This document shows, piece by piece, positions 1 to 10,502 of a DNA stretch of 64,000 nt. The notes beneath the pieces were generated by a model. That model ran no database searches, had not been told where the DNA came from, and saw only the letters and a program-made list of their open reading frames with translations. The stretch is from Bolinopsis microptera (lineage: Eukaryota; Ctenophora; Tentaculata; Lobata; Bolinopsidae). The translations under genes and the position numbers were made by a program. Every line of letters starts with the position of its first letter. Position 1 is the first letter of the stretch. Location of the stretch: NCBI RefSeq assembly GCF_026151205.1, contig NC_087083.1:9111460-9175459 (forward strand), in the 5' to 3' direction.

Positions 1-3000
1 TCAGGAGCAGCTGGTAAGAAAGGAGTACAGGGAGCTGAGGGAGGACCAGGAAATCAGGGAGAAACTGGTGATGAGGGACCTAAAGGAGATGCTGGTTATC
101 CAGGTGTCAACGGACAGAGCGGTAACGATGGAGCAGATGGAGGACCTGGTGAGACTGGTCAGAATGGAGATCAGGGTATCCAAGGAGCTCAGGGACCACA
201 GGGAATTCCAGGAGAATCTGGTGCTAGTGGTTCACCTGGACGTGCAGGTGCAAACGGGTCTCAAGGGGTCACTGGGGACCAAGGAGAACAAGGAGAGCAA
301 GGAGCCAAAGGTACTATAGGAGATAAGGGAGCACAAGGAAACTCTGGGAATGATGGCAAGAATGGATATAATGGTTTTCCAGGTGAAAACGGGACGTCTG
401 GGAAAAATGGCATACCAGGAGAACAAGGTCATAAAGGTTTTATTGGAGATCAGGGAAACGATGGAGAAATCGGGGATCCTGGGATAAGTGGTGACCCTGG
501 AGAAGCTGGCCAACAAGGAATAATTAGATTACCTGGAACTCCTGGACAAAAGGGTAAGTTACCTGTCTTGGGATCGACTTCGTAGCTGATTGGTAAAAAC
601 TTAATATATTATACTTATCTATTTCATAACACTGTTCAAATATACCTCTATCTGTACATAGTGCCACTGATCACGAATTTTATCAGGTTACACGGGAGAA
701 CCTGGAAAATCCGGAATAAGCGGTAAAGATGGAGTCCCAGGAGGGCAAGGAGCCCAAGGCGAAGGCGGACCCCAAGGACTTGAGGGATCGCAGGGGTCTC
801 AAGGAAACCTAGGATTGAAGGGAGACTCTGGAGAGAGCATAATGGGAGCAAATGGAGATACTGTAAATATTGACTGATTGAAATTGCTGAAGATTTGACA
901 AACAAAATTCCGTTTAATTACTGTTAACTTAAATGTGGTGACTGGTGATGATAATCAAGACACACAAAGTTATAAAACTCTTCATTTTTAGGGAGAACAA
1001 GGAAACAAGGGCGATCCCGGTAATCCTGGGGATAGAGGAGAGGACGGCGAAAAGGGCATTCCCGGAGATATTGGAGACAAAGGACTACGTGGTGCTTGGG
1101 GATTGGATGGTGGTCCTGGTGACACGGGGACAAAAGGAGAGCATGGGTTCAACGGAAATCCTGGATCCCAGGGATTACCGGGAGATGAAGGTCCTGAGGG
1201 TGACAAGGGCCCGCTGGGATCCCAGGGTGCACCAGGATACCACGGTGAGTAATCAAGTACACAAAATGTGCATATTTCTTATCTGAGCTTAAGATCTCGA
1301 TATGATAATACTTTCTTGTAATGCACTTTGCGTAACGTTGAGGTGCGAGAAGAGATGTTAAAGGGTAATTGTTCTCTCAGGAAGCGATGGAACTGACGGA
1401 GCAAAGGGTGTTGCAGGGGATCCCGGACATGAAGGTCTTCCAGGTCCTCATGGGGCCCACGGAGATCAAGGAGTTAAAGGAAGTAAAGGCCCTATTAGAG
1501 AGCAAGGAACCCCTGGTTCAAAAGGACATAATGGTCAAAAGGGTGAGATTTCCTTCACGCAACCTGTGGTTGCTATTTTATCATTAGTGTTGATCGAGCT
1601 TCACTTTGAACTCTGAATTGATGAGAAATCCTCAAATCCTGTCATAATTCAATTAAGGTGTTCTAAGATGAAGATGGTGGGTGTCAAAATAGAATAAGTT
1701 TGAACACAGACACCAACTTTATCAGTTTATCAAAGCAAGCAACCAACAGGTAATCAAGGAGACGAAGGTCCACCTGGAGAAAACAGCTTTGACGGATGGA
1801 GAGGAGCAGCTGGATTTAAGGGATCTAAGGGTGAAGCTGGTGACCAGGGTGATACTGGCGAGCAAGGAGAAACGGGTGATGAAGGTGTGGCCGGTCTCCG
1901 ATCCGTAGGTGACAAAGGAGCACGAGGAGTCAAGGGTATACAGGTAAAAAGCTTTTTCCAATAAATCTGCCATGTGGTGTAAGTACTATGTGGAAGTGGA
2001 TGGAAGTTCTGTTTGTGTTTCTTGAATAATTTCATTAGAAGGGTTATATGTTAAACTACGATTTTGTCATGATCAGCTAATTGATGTCAATAAATCAGGG
2101 AGAAGCTGGAGAAGCTGGAGAAGTAGGGACAAAAGGGCTTCCTGGAATATCAGGAGACACCGGACCTAAAGGAGCAGCAGGAGCCCAAGGAGAGGTGGGG
2201 AAGGAGGGTGAGAACGGGGTAAAGGGAGATGTAGGTGAGGAGGGAGAGCGAGGAGGAGAGGGATCTAAAGGAGAACCTGGTAATGGTGGAGATGATGGTG
2301 CTAAGGGTGAGGTGGGTGATCAAGGAGAAGAAGGTGGAAATGGTGGAAAGGGTGGACTGGGTACTGAGGGAGTGCTTGGTTCAATTGGAATACCAGGTAA
2401 GTTTTCATTACAAATGATTTCCGAATTTGTTGTTTAGGGTCTGAGTTTTAATTAACTTCTATCTAACTATCATTGCATATTTCCCAAAGATGTGTCCTTA
2501 AAAGGTCACAACTTTAAAAGTTAAATTTACCTTCTCTCAGGTGAGCAGGGCATTCAAGGAAATCAGGGAGAAAGCGGTCAAAACGGCGTTGACGGTGAAC
2601 CAGGTGTCCCAGCCGGAGAAACAGCCTGTTATGGAGAACAGGTCAGTTTGTTGAACTGTTTTAACGTTAAATATGGTAGATAAGGTATACTAAGTAAAGT
2701 TCATTGTCAATTCCGTTCATAGAGCTAGCTTCTCCAATATTGGCATGTATCCTTCATCAGGGCGAACAAGGAAATGATGGCGAAGAGGGATTCAAAGGAG
2801 ATCAAGGAGCAGTAGGAGCCATAGGAGACAAAGGACCTCTTGGGGATTCTGGAGATAAAGGAGAAAAAGGAGATACAGGGATGGAAGGTGCAGTTGGAGA
2901 GGCGGGGAAGGTAGGACATCACGGAGATGATGGGGTAGCTGGGGAACCTGGAGAGCCCGGGGATAATGGACCTGCTGGAGAGAAAGGAACAGCTGGGTTT

Positions 3001-6000
3001 GGAATACCAGGTAACTTCTGCTTCTCCTACACTGGGGATATTCACGGCCTGAATATATGACCCTTAAGTAATCATATTCTTCGTAACAAGGCGTTGTGAA
3101 CGTATATTGGTATTATTATGTGCACTTCGGGTACTTTAAGCAATCAATTAAACCAGGTAATCCCGGAACTGACGGAGAAGACGGAGTAAAAGGACAAAAA
3201 GGAGATGATGGACAAGATGGCGAAACGGGACCTACTGGATATCAAGGGAACACTGGAGCACCAGGAGACTTTGGATCAACTGGAACCAAGGGTCTTAAAG
3301 GATCATCAGGACCTGTTGGAAACCAAGGAGATCAGGGTATACAAGGAGATCAGGGACCAAAAGGGGGACCTGGGGTGGACGGAGTTAAAGGACATCTCGT
3401 AAGTTGGAATCCTTGGTTATATCCTTGGTATTATTCAAGGAGGATCATATAAACATCCAGTTCAGCTGATTTATAATACAGTAATACAGCGAAATAAACA
3501 TAATTAATTACATATTCGTAAAAATAAACATAATTAATTACATATTCGTAGGGAACGGCAGGACCCAAAGGTACTAAAGGCAGTACTGGAGAGTTTGGTG
3601 AAGATGGGAATATTCTTGTTCTAGTTGATCCCGAGACTGGAGGACGCACAAGAGAGTTTATTGTTTGGGTAAACCTTATCAGCGAAGTTTTCAACTATAC
3701 CAGACTTGCAGAGAAAGGGTCGCCAGGAGAGGAAGTTAGTAAAAATATTTAATTGTTTTTTCTGCTACATATACTTATCTACCCTGTTATTATTGTCCTG
3801 TGATCAGAGCAGATATTGTTAACTAATTCAAAACCGTATCTCACAGGGACATGCTGGACCACAAGGAGTAAAAGGAGCACCAGGTTCACCTGGACAGCCG
3901 GGGGTAAGGGTTCATCTGGTGCGGATGGGACTGATGGTGGTCGAGGAGCTGATGGGATAGCTGGGAGAGATGGAGCTGTGGGTGTCACTGGAGCTAAAGG
4001 ACACTCAGGTAGTCCTGGTAATACTGGCGAGAAAGGTCGCAGAGGTAAGTAAAGTTAGAGGAGAGAAAGGTATAATGTGGGGGTTTCAATTTTCATTTCC
4101 AAGTCTTGCAATTATTACTATCAGTGTGATACAATTTCGGGTTGATTCTTTGATCGGTATTTTGTGCTATCGGATACGAAGGAATGACAACAATAAGTAG
4201 TTAAAAACCCATTTCCATACAGGGCTATTTCTTAAAATTATTAAGGTACGAATGGTATGCACAGTCGAAAAAGGGGTCTAACCGGAATCCCGGGACGGAA
4301 GGGACGAGGAGGAACTAAAGGGTCTAAAGGAGCACGTGGAAAGCAGGGGACCTGCACGCCTCATGAGTACGAATACAACCACCCCATCGTCAGACATTCT
4401 CATTCTGTTGCTGTAAGAAATTCTAATGTCTCGGAAAATTAATTGTCCCACTCCGTATCCCATTTCCAATACTTGACTTAAATTCTTGGATTAACCAGTT
4501 TTCCCGCTAATTCTGAATCAAAAATAATTAAGTTAAATTAATAACTAATATATTAAACTGTGAATTTACGTTTAGGTCCCTGAATGCCCTAGTGGTTACA
4601 AATCTCTTTGGACAGGATACTCTCTTGTAATGTTTGAAGGGAATGGCAAGGCACTAGCAGAAGATATTGGAGAAGCTGGTAAGTATATGAATTATGAAGC
4701 TGCAGCTGTTATATTTGTTGCTAGTAACTATAATGATGATAAGTATTTTACACTTTTTTTGAGAGATTCGCTGCCGGAAGGTTACAAAATGAAACAAACC
4801 TTTAGTAAATTTAACTTCTCGTGAGAAAAGCGATCAGTTATGTGTAATTCAATATCAAATCAGACTTTTAACACAACCCCTATCTCCTCAGGGTCGTGTT
4901 TAGAGGAATTCCAAATCATAGTAACCATAGTAACCATAGTAACCATAGTAACCATAGTAACCATAGTAACCATAGTAACCATAGTAACCATAGTAACCAT
5001 AGTAACCATAGTAACCATAGTAACCATAGTAACCATAGTAACCATAGTAACCATAGTAACCATAGTAACCATAGTAACCATAGTAACCATAGTAACCATA
5101 GTAACCATAGTAACCATAGTAACCATAGTAACCATAGTAACCATAGTAACCATAGTAACCATAGTAACCATAGTAACCATAGTAACCATAGTAACCATAG
5201 TAACCATAGTAACCATAGTAACCATAGTAACCATAGTAACCATAGTAACCATAGTAACCATAGTAACCATAGTAACCATAGTAACCATAGTAACCATAGT
5301 AACCATAGTAACCATAGTAACCATAGTAACCATAGTAACCATAGTAACCATAGTAACCTATCTCCTCAGGGTCGTGTTTAGAGGAATTCCAAATCCTGCC
5401 ATTCCTCCAAACCTACTCCGACTGCGGGGAAGACGAGTGTTTGTACGCTTCCAAGAGTCCTTCTGACAAATCCTACTGGTTGTCTGTAGACCCTGACGGC
5501 CACTTCTCCCAACCGCGCATGACAGGTTTTTTATGGGGGCCAGAGTAAGAATCCAGAGCACGTGTGCTCTAACATGGATGTCATATAATAGTAATCATAC
5601 AGTCAATTCCTGTTTACTTGTGCCTACCCCAACCAGTCTAAGAATTTTATTTAGCCTAAACATTCTTTGTCACCATTGTTTTTATATAAGTTTATTGTTG
5701 TATAATTCTGCATTATTTGATGAAAGTTTCAAATCAAATCAGATATTGAGGATATTAAGAACCACATAGGGAGGTGCCGTGCGTGTCTTGGACAAAGGTT
5801 TACTCTCACCAGGCATTCTTTCAAGACGACTGCTCCGGATTGTCCTAAACACTTTTCAGAGCTGTGGACCGGATATTCTCACATGATGGTCAGTTTTTAA
5901 TGTTTTTTATTCACTATTTTTCATTATTTTCTTAACTTTTTCTTAACTATTTTCTTCACTATTTTTGTTTCACTATTTTTTATCTTTTGCAGGTGGAACT

Positions 6001-6535
6001 GGTTCACTGGTTGACATAATTCACATCTGAATTCATAAGTTGTGATCTTAAAGTATCCCGATAACATATCTGTAATCCAACTTTATACCCTCAAATCTCC
6101 ACCTCAAGCTCCGGAGGCCATAGTAACCATAGTAACCATATAGTAGCCATAGTAACCATAGTAACCATAGTAACCATCTAGTAACCATAGTAACCATAGT
6201 AACCATAGTAACCATAGTTTTCCTCAAAATTTCCTTGCTCTAACCCCACTCTCCACCCTCAGATCTCCACCTCAGGCTCCGGAGGCGGGACACAACTCTC
6301 CTCCACCGGCTCCTGTCTAGAGTTCTTCCACAACCCTACCTTCCTGGAGTGCCTGGGTGCCGGATATTGTTACTACTCCATCACCCACGTTGACTACTGG
6401 CTGGCTATAAACAACAACAACACAGTGGCTGTCCTGCCTGGTCGCTATTGGGCTTCAGGGAATGTTTACAATGGGTATGAAGAGGTGATGGAGAGGGGAA
6501 TTAGTCGGTGCACTGTCTGTGGCAGGAATTTATAA
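1..6535 (+). CDS. Type IV collagen alpha chain, 3' part with complete NC1 domain (partial gene)
   Basis: Basement-membrane network collagen, secreted. The window opens inside a Gly-X-Y exon. Exons I can join by phase: 1-553, 687-862, 992-1244, 1381-1542, 1749-1943, 2099-2396, 2541-2641, 2761-3010, 3157-3398, 3552-3734, 3847-4044, 4246-4412, 4576-4678, 5370-5525, 5743-5888, 6263-6535. The Gly-X-Y helix has short interruptions, typical of collagen IV. The last four exons encode NC1 as two C4 repeats: the first opens with ECPSGYKSLWTGYSL, has GSCLEEF and closes with RCRAC; the second opens with DCPKHFSELWTGYSH, has GSCLEFF and closes with SRCTVC just before the stop. NC1 drives trimer and hexamer assembly. 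Oddities: a non-collagenous stretch in exon 3552-3734, a one-base frame break in the G run at 3900-3904, and minisatellites in two NC1 introns. Family assignment is very safe; the alpha-chain type is not determined. Confidence 0.95.
4879..5395 (+). repeat. 39-bp direct duplication of intron end and exon start flanking a minisatellite
   Basis: The 39 bases at 4879-4917 recur at 5357-5395. They cover the end of the intron (TATCTCCTCAG) and the first 26 bases of the NC1 exon coding GSCLEEF. The minisatellite lies between the copies. Only the downstream copy runs on into the rest of NC1, so 5370 is the working exon start; the upstream acceptor at 4890-4891 is intact but its use would shift the frame (478 bases between acceptors). 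Confidence 0.9.
4920..5356 (+). repeat. Minisatellite, 9-bp unit GTAACCATA, about 48 copies
   Basis: Nearly perfect head-to-tail array of GTAACCATA inside the collagen IV intron 4679-5369. The length is a multiple of three and two of three forward frames are open, so it makes long spurious ORFs (repeating VTI or NHS; MVT on the minus strand). It is intronic if the downstream acceptor is used. Confidence 0.97.
6091..6287 (+). repeat. Second duplicated exon start flanking a GTAACCATA minisatellite
   Basis: About 29 bases at 6091-6119 (CTCAAATCTCCACCTCAAGC and on) match 6258-6287, the border of the last NC1 exon. Between them, 6118-6219 is a shorter and less regular array of the same GTAACCATA unit. 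In the upstream copy the acceptor AG reads AA, so this decoy is dead, and a second in-exon CAG also reads CAA. The true exon starts at 6263. Confidence 0.85.
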
Positions 6536-6627
6536 TTATAATTAATATATTTATATATTTTGCCAAAAACAGCAACTCGAGATTTTTAAACACTGTTGAG
6601 AGAGCACAAAATATGAAATCTCAACTT

Positions 6628-7318
6628 ACTACTTTTCATTTCCACTTATAAGAGTATTAGAAGTAAATATTTACCAATTGAAATTGGTAGGTTTGATCTA
6701 GAGGCCGCTGGCCGAGTCGTTCTGAATGAAAATGAGTATACTTAAAAGTTCTTTTAACTTTTAAGACAAAACAAATTCGTCCAAACGAATTTGTTTTGTC
6801 AAATGAGACGAGTGTATTTAAAAATACACCACTCGTTTTGTATACCACTTATGTATTATATCATGTAGTATGTATGTACACTGGCGCTATTGACGATGAA
6901 TTTTTTTGCATAAATATAGATTTAGATTTTAGTTTTTAATTTTATTCCAATCTTCTTGCATGTATACTTTTAGACTTTTGGGTATTTCTACTTTTCATTT
7001 CCACTTGGTAGGAAATTGGTAGGTTTGATTTAGAGGCCGCTGGCCGAGTCGTTCTGAATGAAAATGAGTATACTTAAAAGTTCTTTTAACTTTTAAGACA
7101 AAACAAATTCGTTCAATCGAATTTGTTTTGTCAAATGAGACGAATGTATTTAAGAATACACCACTCGTTTTGTATACCACTTATGTATTATATCATGTAG
7201 TATGTATGTACACTGGCGCTATTGATGATGAATTTTTTTGCATAAATTTAGATTTTAGTTTTTAATTTTATTCTAATCTTCTTGCATGTATACTTTTAGA
7301 CTTTTGGGTAGAATTAAT
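6628..7318. repeat. Tandem pair of a ~340-bp repeat containing palindromes
   Basis: Two nearly identical copies, about 6628-6984 and 6985-7318, each containing AGAGGCCGCTGGCCGAGTCG, then several short perfect inverted repeats: ACTTAAAAGTTC/TTAACTTTTAAG, ACAAATTCG/CGAATTTGT and ACGAGTGTATTT/ACACCACTCGT. No coding content. They start just after the collagen stop. They look like a foldback or SINE-like element copied in tandem, but the family is not recognised. Confidence 0.8.
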
Positions 7319-7715
7319 TTGTGTATTGGGTCAGACATTAGCATTGAAATTTGACTTTCGAATCGTTTTATACGAACATTGTGTGGTTTCGATTTCGTAA
7401 GCAAATAATATAATAAATCACAACATTTTTAATGTGTCATTCTGCAATCATTTTAATCTCTAAAATAATATAAATATTGGCAAACATAATATCTTGAATG
7501 AACTATTTTAGTTCCTTATTCATTTATGTGTGACAGCCTGCTATAAATTCAAAGCTGTTTTTAAATTAATATAATGGTCAACTTACTCATAGTACCAGTG
7601 AATATTTAATTTATATTTAAAAAAGGAAATATATAATATATTCACAGCTGATAATTTTAGTAAATATGCATAATAAAAAACAACCTTGACTGTTGTGGCC
7701 TTTCCGCAAAACTGC

Positions 7716-8056
7716 GGATGATGATTAATCACTCTACACTCGACTGTCACGTGGCTTTTTCAACCCGTTCTCTAGCTGGCCCTGAACGACTATTCGAAAC
7801 CCTAACCCTGATCCCAACTTTAACCCTAACCTAATCCCCAACAAAAGCATATGCTGAAACCCTAACCCTAACGAGAAATTATACTAACTTTCTTATACGG
7901 TCATATCACGTGATCGAGACAGTTTTTCGCCAATATCTCGCCAGTAGAGCATTTTAATCAGCGTCCGAAAATACATCGATTCAAGTAGATTTCAACTGTC
8001 GGGGGCCCTTTTCGAACAGTCTCGAAGATCGACTGTAGAGTGATTTAGCACGCTCG
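7716..8056. mobile_element. Non-autonomous DNA element, family B (MULE-like MITE), copy 1
   Basis: Begins GGATGATGATTAATCACTC and ends TTTAGCACGCTCG. Subterminal inverted repeats share AATCACTCTACA. It is flanked by CAAAACTGC (7707-7715) and CAAAAATGC (8057-8065), a 9-bp duplication with one mismatch. The interior carries CCCTAACCC-type telomere-like runs and TCACGTG sites, with no ORF. Homologous copies lie at 33122-33522 and 49194-49573. Nine-base target duplications are typical of Mutator-like elements; that classification is inference. Confidence 0.8.
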
Positions 8057-9205
8057 CAAAAATGCATCAGAGGCACCATTTAACCTGCTGCAACTGCATA
8101 GTATTTTATGGCTAAAATTCGTTCGACTGATTAACTGATTAAAAAACAGATAGTTTAAAAATATGATTTAGACAGTTTGGCCAATAAAGGATCAGATACT
8201 GTCCCTATAGGGCCCCCACGTTTCGCTCCTTACTCGACATCGTGTATCATCAACTCCCTTGACTCTCGATTCAAGTCTCTTCACCTGGCAAGACCTTTAA
8301 CTCTTTAAGCCAGCCAGCAACTTCTACCACAGCAACATCCTGACTCTCTTCTCCCATAATTTGAACATCTTAACAAAGTCAAAAGATGACACTAGAATTG
8401 TAACTCATCTCTAAGTTGGGGTAACCTTCAGGATATCATGTCACTTTGCAGTCTGTTATACTACTTTACTAGAAGCGGGGTTCTACAAAAAGTAGTAGTA
8501 CAAAGAATTGTATCATCTTATCATCTGACAACTGATCGTGGCCAGGAGTTATGATCAATTGTGTAAATCCTGAGTAAATGCTGTTAAATCCTGAGTAAAT
8601 GATGTATGCATTATTGCTCCCATCGACTGCGAAACAGTAAAAACCCAAGTCACGTGATAATTTTTTGGCGAGCAAAATAATAAGAGGCAACACACAGTCC
8701 ATGCATGGTTTGTACACATTTAATGAACGGTTGAAATGCATGGCGGTCGGCACATGCGCACAACGACCACGCACTACGCAGGCTTCTACGACCAGTGAAC
8801 CCTCGACCCACTGCTGTGTGCCAACCGTTCATTTCATGCGTGTCGACCGTGCATGGACAGTGTGCCGACCGTACGTGGACCGTGTGTCGGTATATTACCG
8901 ATTTGCCATAACCTATAACTGAAAACTTCTTAAAACCTTAATAAAATAAACTCAATCGCATAATAAACTTATGAAATTTACCCAAGGATGTTCATAATTT
9001 GGACTGCTGATAGTTTGGTTCCTCAAGATAAGGTCTAATAGATCTTATAGATCCTTACATTATAATATTAATATAAAAAATCACCTTTATCGTTTGTAGT
9101 TGTCGGTTGTCTTGCTTAAAATGAGGGACTTTGTAATATACGTTGTAATATACTTAATAAAAATGCACCTTAGCTAAAACTATTGCATATTCTTGTTATA
9201 TCATC
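8057..9205. other. Intergenic, no gene seen
   Basis: AT-rich stretch between two mobile elements. Only short ORFs with no coding character. Around 8690-8890 there are short recurring CCGTGCATGGAC and CCGACCGTACGTGGAC motifs. Nothing else recognised. Confidence 0.5.
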
Positions 9206-9330
9206 GGTTCTTTACCGATAGTAGCGTCATCTAGAGTCAGATGACGCTAAATGACGCTAGATGACGCTAAATGACGCTAAATGACGCTAGATGACTCTAG
9301 ATGTCGAATTTCAACTATCGGTAAAGAACC
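9206..9330. mobile_element. Foldback MITE, family A, 125 bp
   Basis: Terminal inverted repeats GGTTCTTTACCGATAGT and ACTATCGGTAAAGAACC, with an interior of repeated ATGACGCTA units. A perfect 8-bp target-site duplication ATATCATC lies at 9198-9205 and 9331-9338. No coding capacity. Related copies: 27672-27825 and the large palindrome 32481-34095. Confidence 0.9.
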
Positions 9331-9429
9331 ATATCATCTTGGTGTAATCATATTCTTTTGATATCAACGTGGTTTAATGCTACTAAGTGGTTACTTCAAA
9401 ACTGGTAAACACCTTGCTGATATATCTTC

Positions 9430-9486
9430 CGTCACAAAAAGGACTTCAAAGGGCCGCCACCCCTCGGAAACAGCATATAAAAGTCC
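9430..9486 (+). promoter_or_regulatory. Conserved core promoter with TATA box
   Basis: TATATAAAAG-like TATA box at about 9474-9482, roughly 85 bases before the ATG of the gene at 9561. The segment CGTCACAAAAAGGACTTCAA upstream of it is nearly repeated before the paralogue at 46230 (CGTCACAGAAAGGACTTCAA), so both promoter and coding region were duplicated. Confidence 0.7.
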
Positions 9487-9560
9487 GGATCAGATCAACA
9501 AAATCAGTTTCTGAGAATCACCCCGGTTTATCTGGTAAAGTCTGCTGCAGCACTCCTAAG

Positions 9561-10082
9561 ATGGACGGTATTAACAAATACCTCTACCTTTTCCTGAGTC
9601 TCATTCTGCTCTTTCAGCCTTCCACTCAGTTATCCACTTTCCAAGGTAACAGGTTCAGCAAGTGCCCCGAAACTCACAAACCCGTGGAAAAATCTATCAA
9701 AGCTTGCTGGGACTACACCAAGTCACTGGAGACGACCCTGGTTGACAAGGCTAACGTAAACACGGACGTGTGTCTGGACGTGAACTTGGATTATGATAAT
9801 CACCAGCTCGGAGTGGAAATCATGAGGACTTCCAAAATAATGTACTGCTTTGGCATCTTCCAAGGCAGCAGATTCTCATGGGAGGAGTTCACACGCTACA
9901 TCAATGGGATTTGGACATCCAAGTCAGAGATCATGGAGAACCCCGACATCTGCGTGCTGGACGGAGACTACAAGGATCTCGATTGCATGGAGATGGATTT
10001 GACTGACTTTAATGCATTATATCTAGCTGTTATTGAGCAGGTTAGGCTGCTTGAAGGACTCTTCGTCGGCACTGTTTATTAA
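9561..10082 (+). CDS. Six-cysteine secreted protein, paralogue 1
   Basis: Intronless, 173 residues. I do not recognise the family. The start is the ATG after CACTCCTAAG, matching the CTCCTAAG-ATG context of the paralogues; the frame is open further upstream but that part is promoter. Residues 1 to about 25 form a signal peptide (hydrophobic YLYLFLSLILLFQPSTQLS). The mature part has the six family cysteines in the contexts KCPE, KACWD, DVCLD, YCFG, DICVLD and LDCMEMD, which could form three disulfides. The most conserved blocks are INGIWTSKSEI and DLTDFNALYLAVI, the latter probably a helix. Secretion is well supported; function is unknown. Its end faces the convergent CH-domain gene 420 bases away. 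Confidence 0.85.
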   Translation: MDGINKYLYLFLSLILLFQPSTQLSTFQGNRFSKCPETHKPVEKSIKACWDYTKSLETTLVDKANVNTDVCLDVNLDYDNHQLGVEIMRTSKIMYCFGIFQGSRFSWEEFTRYINGIWTSKSEIMENPDICVLDGDYKDLDCMEMDLTDFNALYLAVIEQVRLLEGLFVGTVY

Positions 10083-10502
10083 GATATTTCAATAGAATGA
10101 GAACCTTTACTTTTAATGTAGCTGCTGGCCTTAAACTTCGTTCGACTGTTCGCAGTTTTATCTGTGACTAAAATATTTCTTCAAACTTAGATATTTCTTT
10201 TAAATAAATGTTATCTAAAAATAAATATTGCTATTTATCGGGATTAAAAATATGTTTTTAATTGTAAATCCAATGTAGAGTTGTAAAATTTAGTTTGGTA
10301 AATATTTTATCATTTCAATCGAAACACAAACATAAACCGCCATAAAGAGTCAAAGAATTAAAAAACCGTGTTTCATTCTGTGAAATGATAAAATAAGTAA
10401 TTTTGGCGAAATCCTGTCGCCAAAAACAATATAAATTGAAATTAAATCTTATTCAAACAACTAAAGATGATAATTTTAAGTTTTTCAACAGCCTTACAAA
10501 GT
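10083..10502. other. Convergent 3' intergenic spacer
   Basis: AT-rich spacer between the stop of the secreted-protein gene (+) and the stop of the CH-domain gene (-). AATAAA-type sequences near 10204 and 10220 can serve as the polyadenylation signal of the plus-strand gene. No other feature seen. Confidence 0.5.

Noticed and set aside
1-3045. Minus-strand and alternative-frame ORFs rich in Pro, Ser and Leu over the collagen exons
   Set aside because: Shadows of Gly-X-Y codons (GGA/CCT complements).
4840-5466. Long ORFs of repeating VTI, NHS or MVT
   Set aside because: They come from the 9-bp minisatellite, which has no stop in several frames. The array is intronic and the real NC1 exon starts after it.
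8469-8922. Overlapping ORFs of 60-101 codons near 8.5-8.9 kb
   Set aside because: Present on both strands with no domain, start context or splice partners. Probably chance in repeat-rich DNA.
9387-9560. Longer N-terminus for paralogue 1 from the upstream in-frame start
   Set aside because: It would cover the TATA box and conserved promoter, and the paralogues start at the CTCCTAAG-ATG that also begins the signal peptide.
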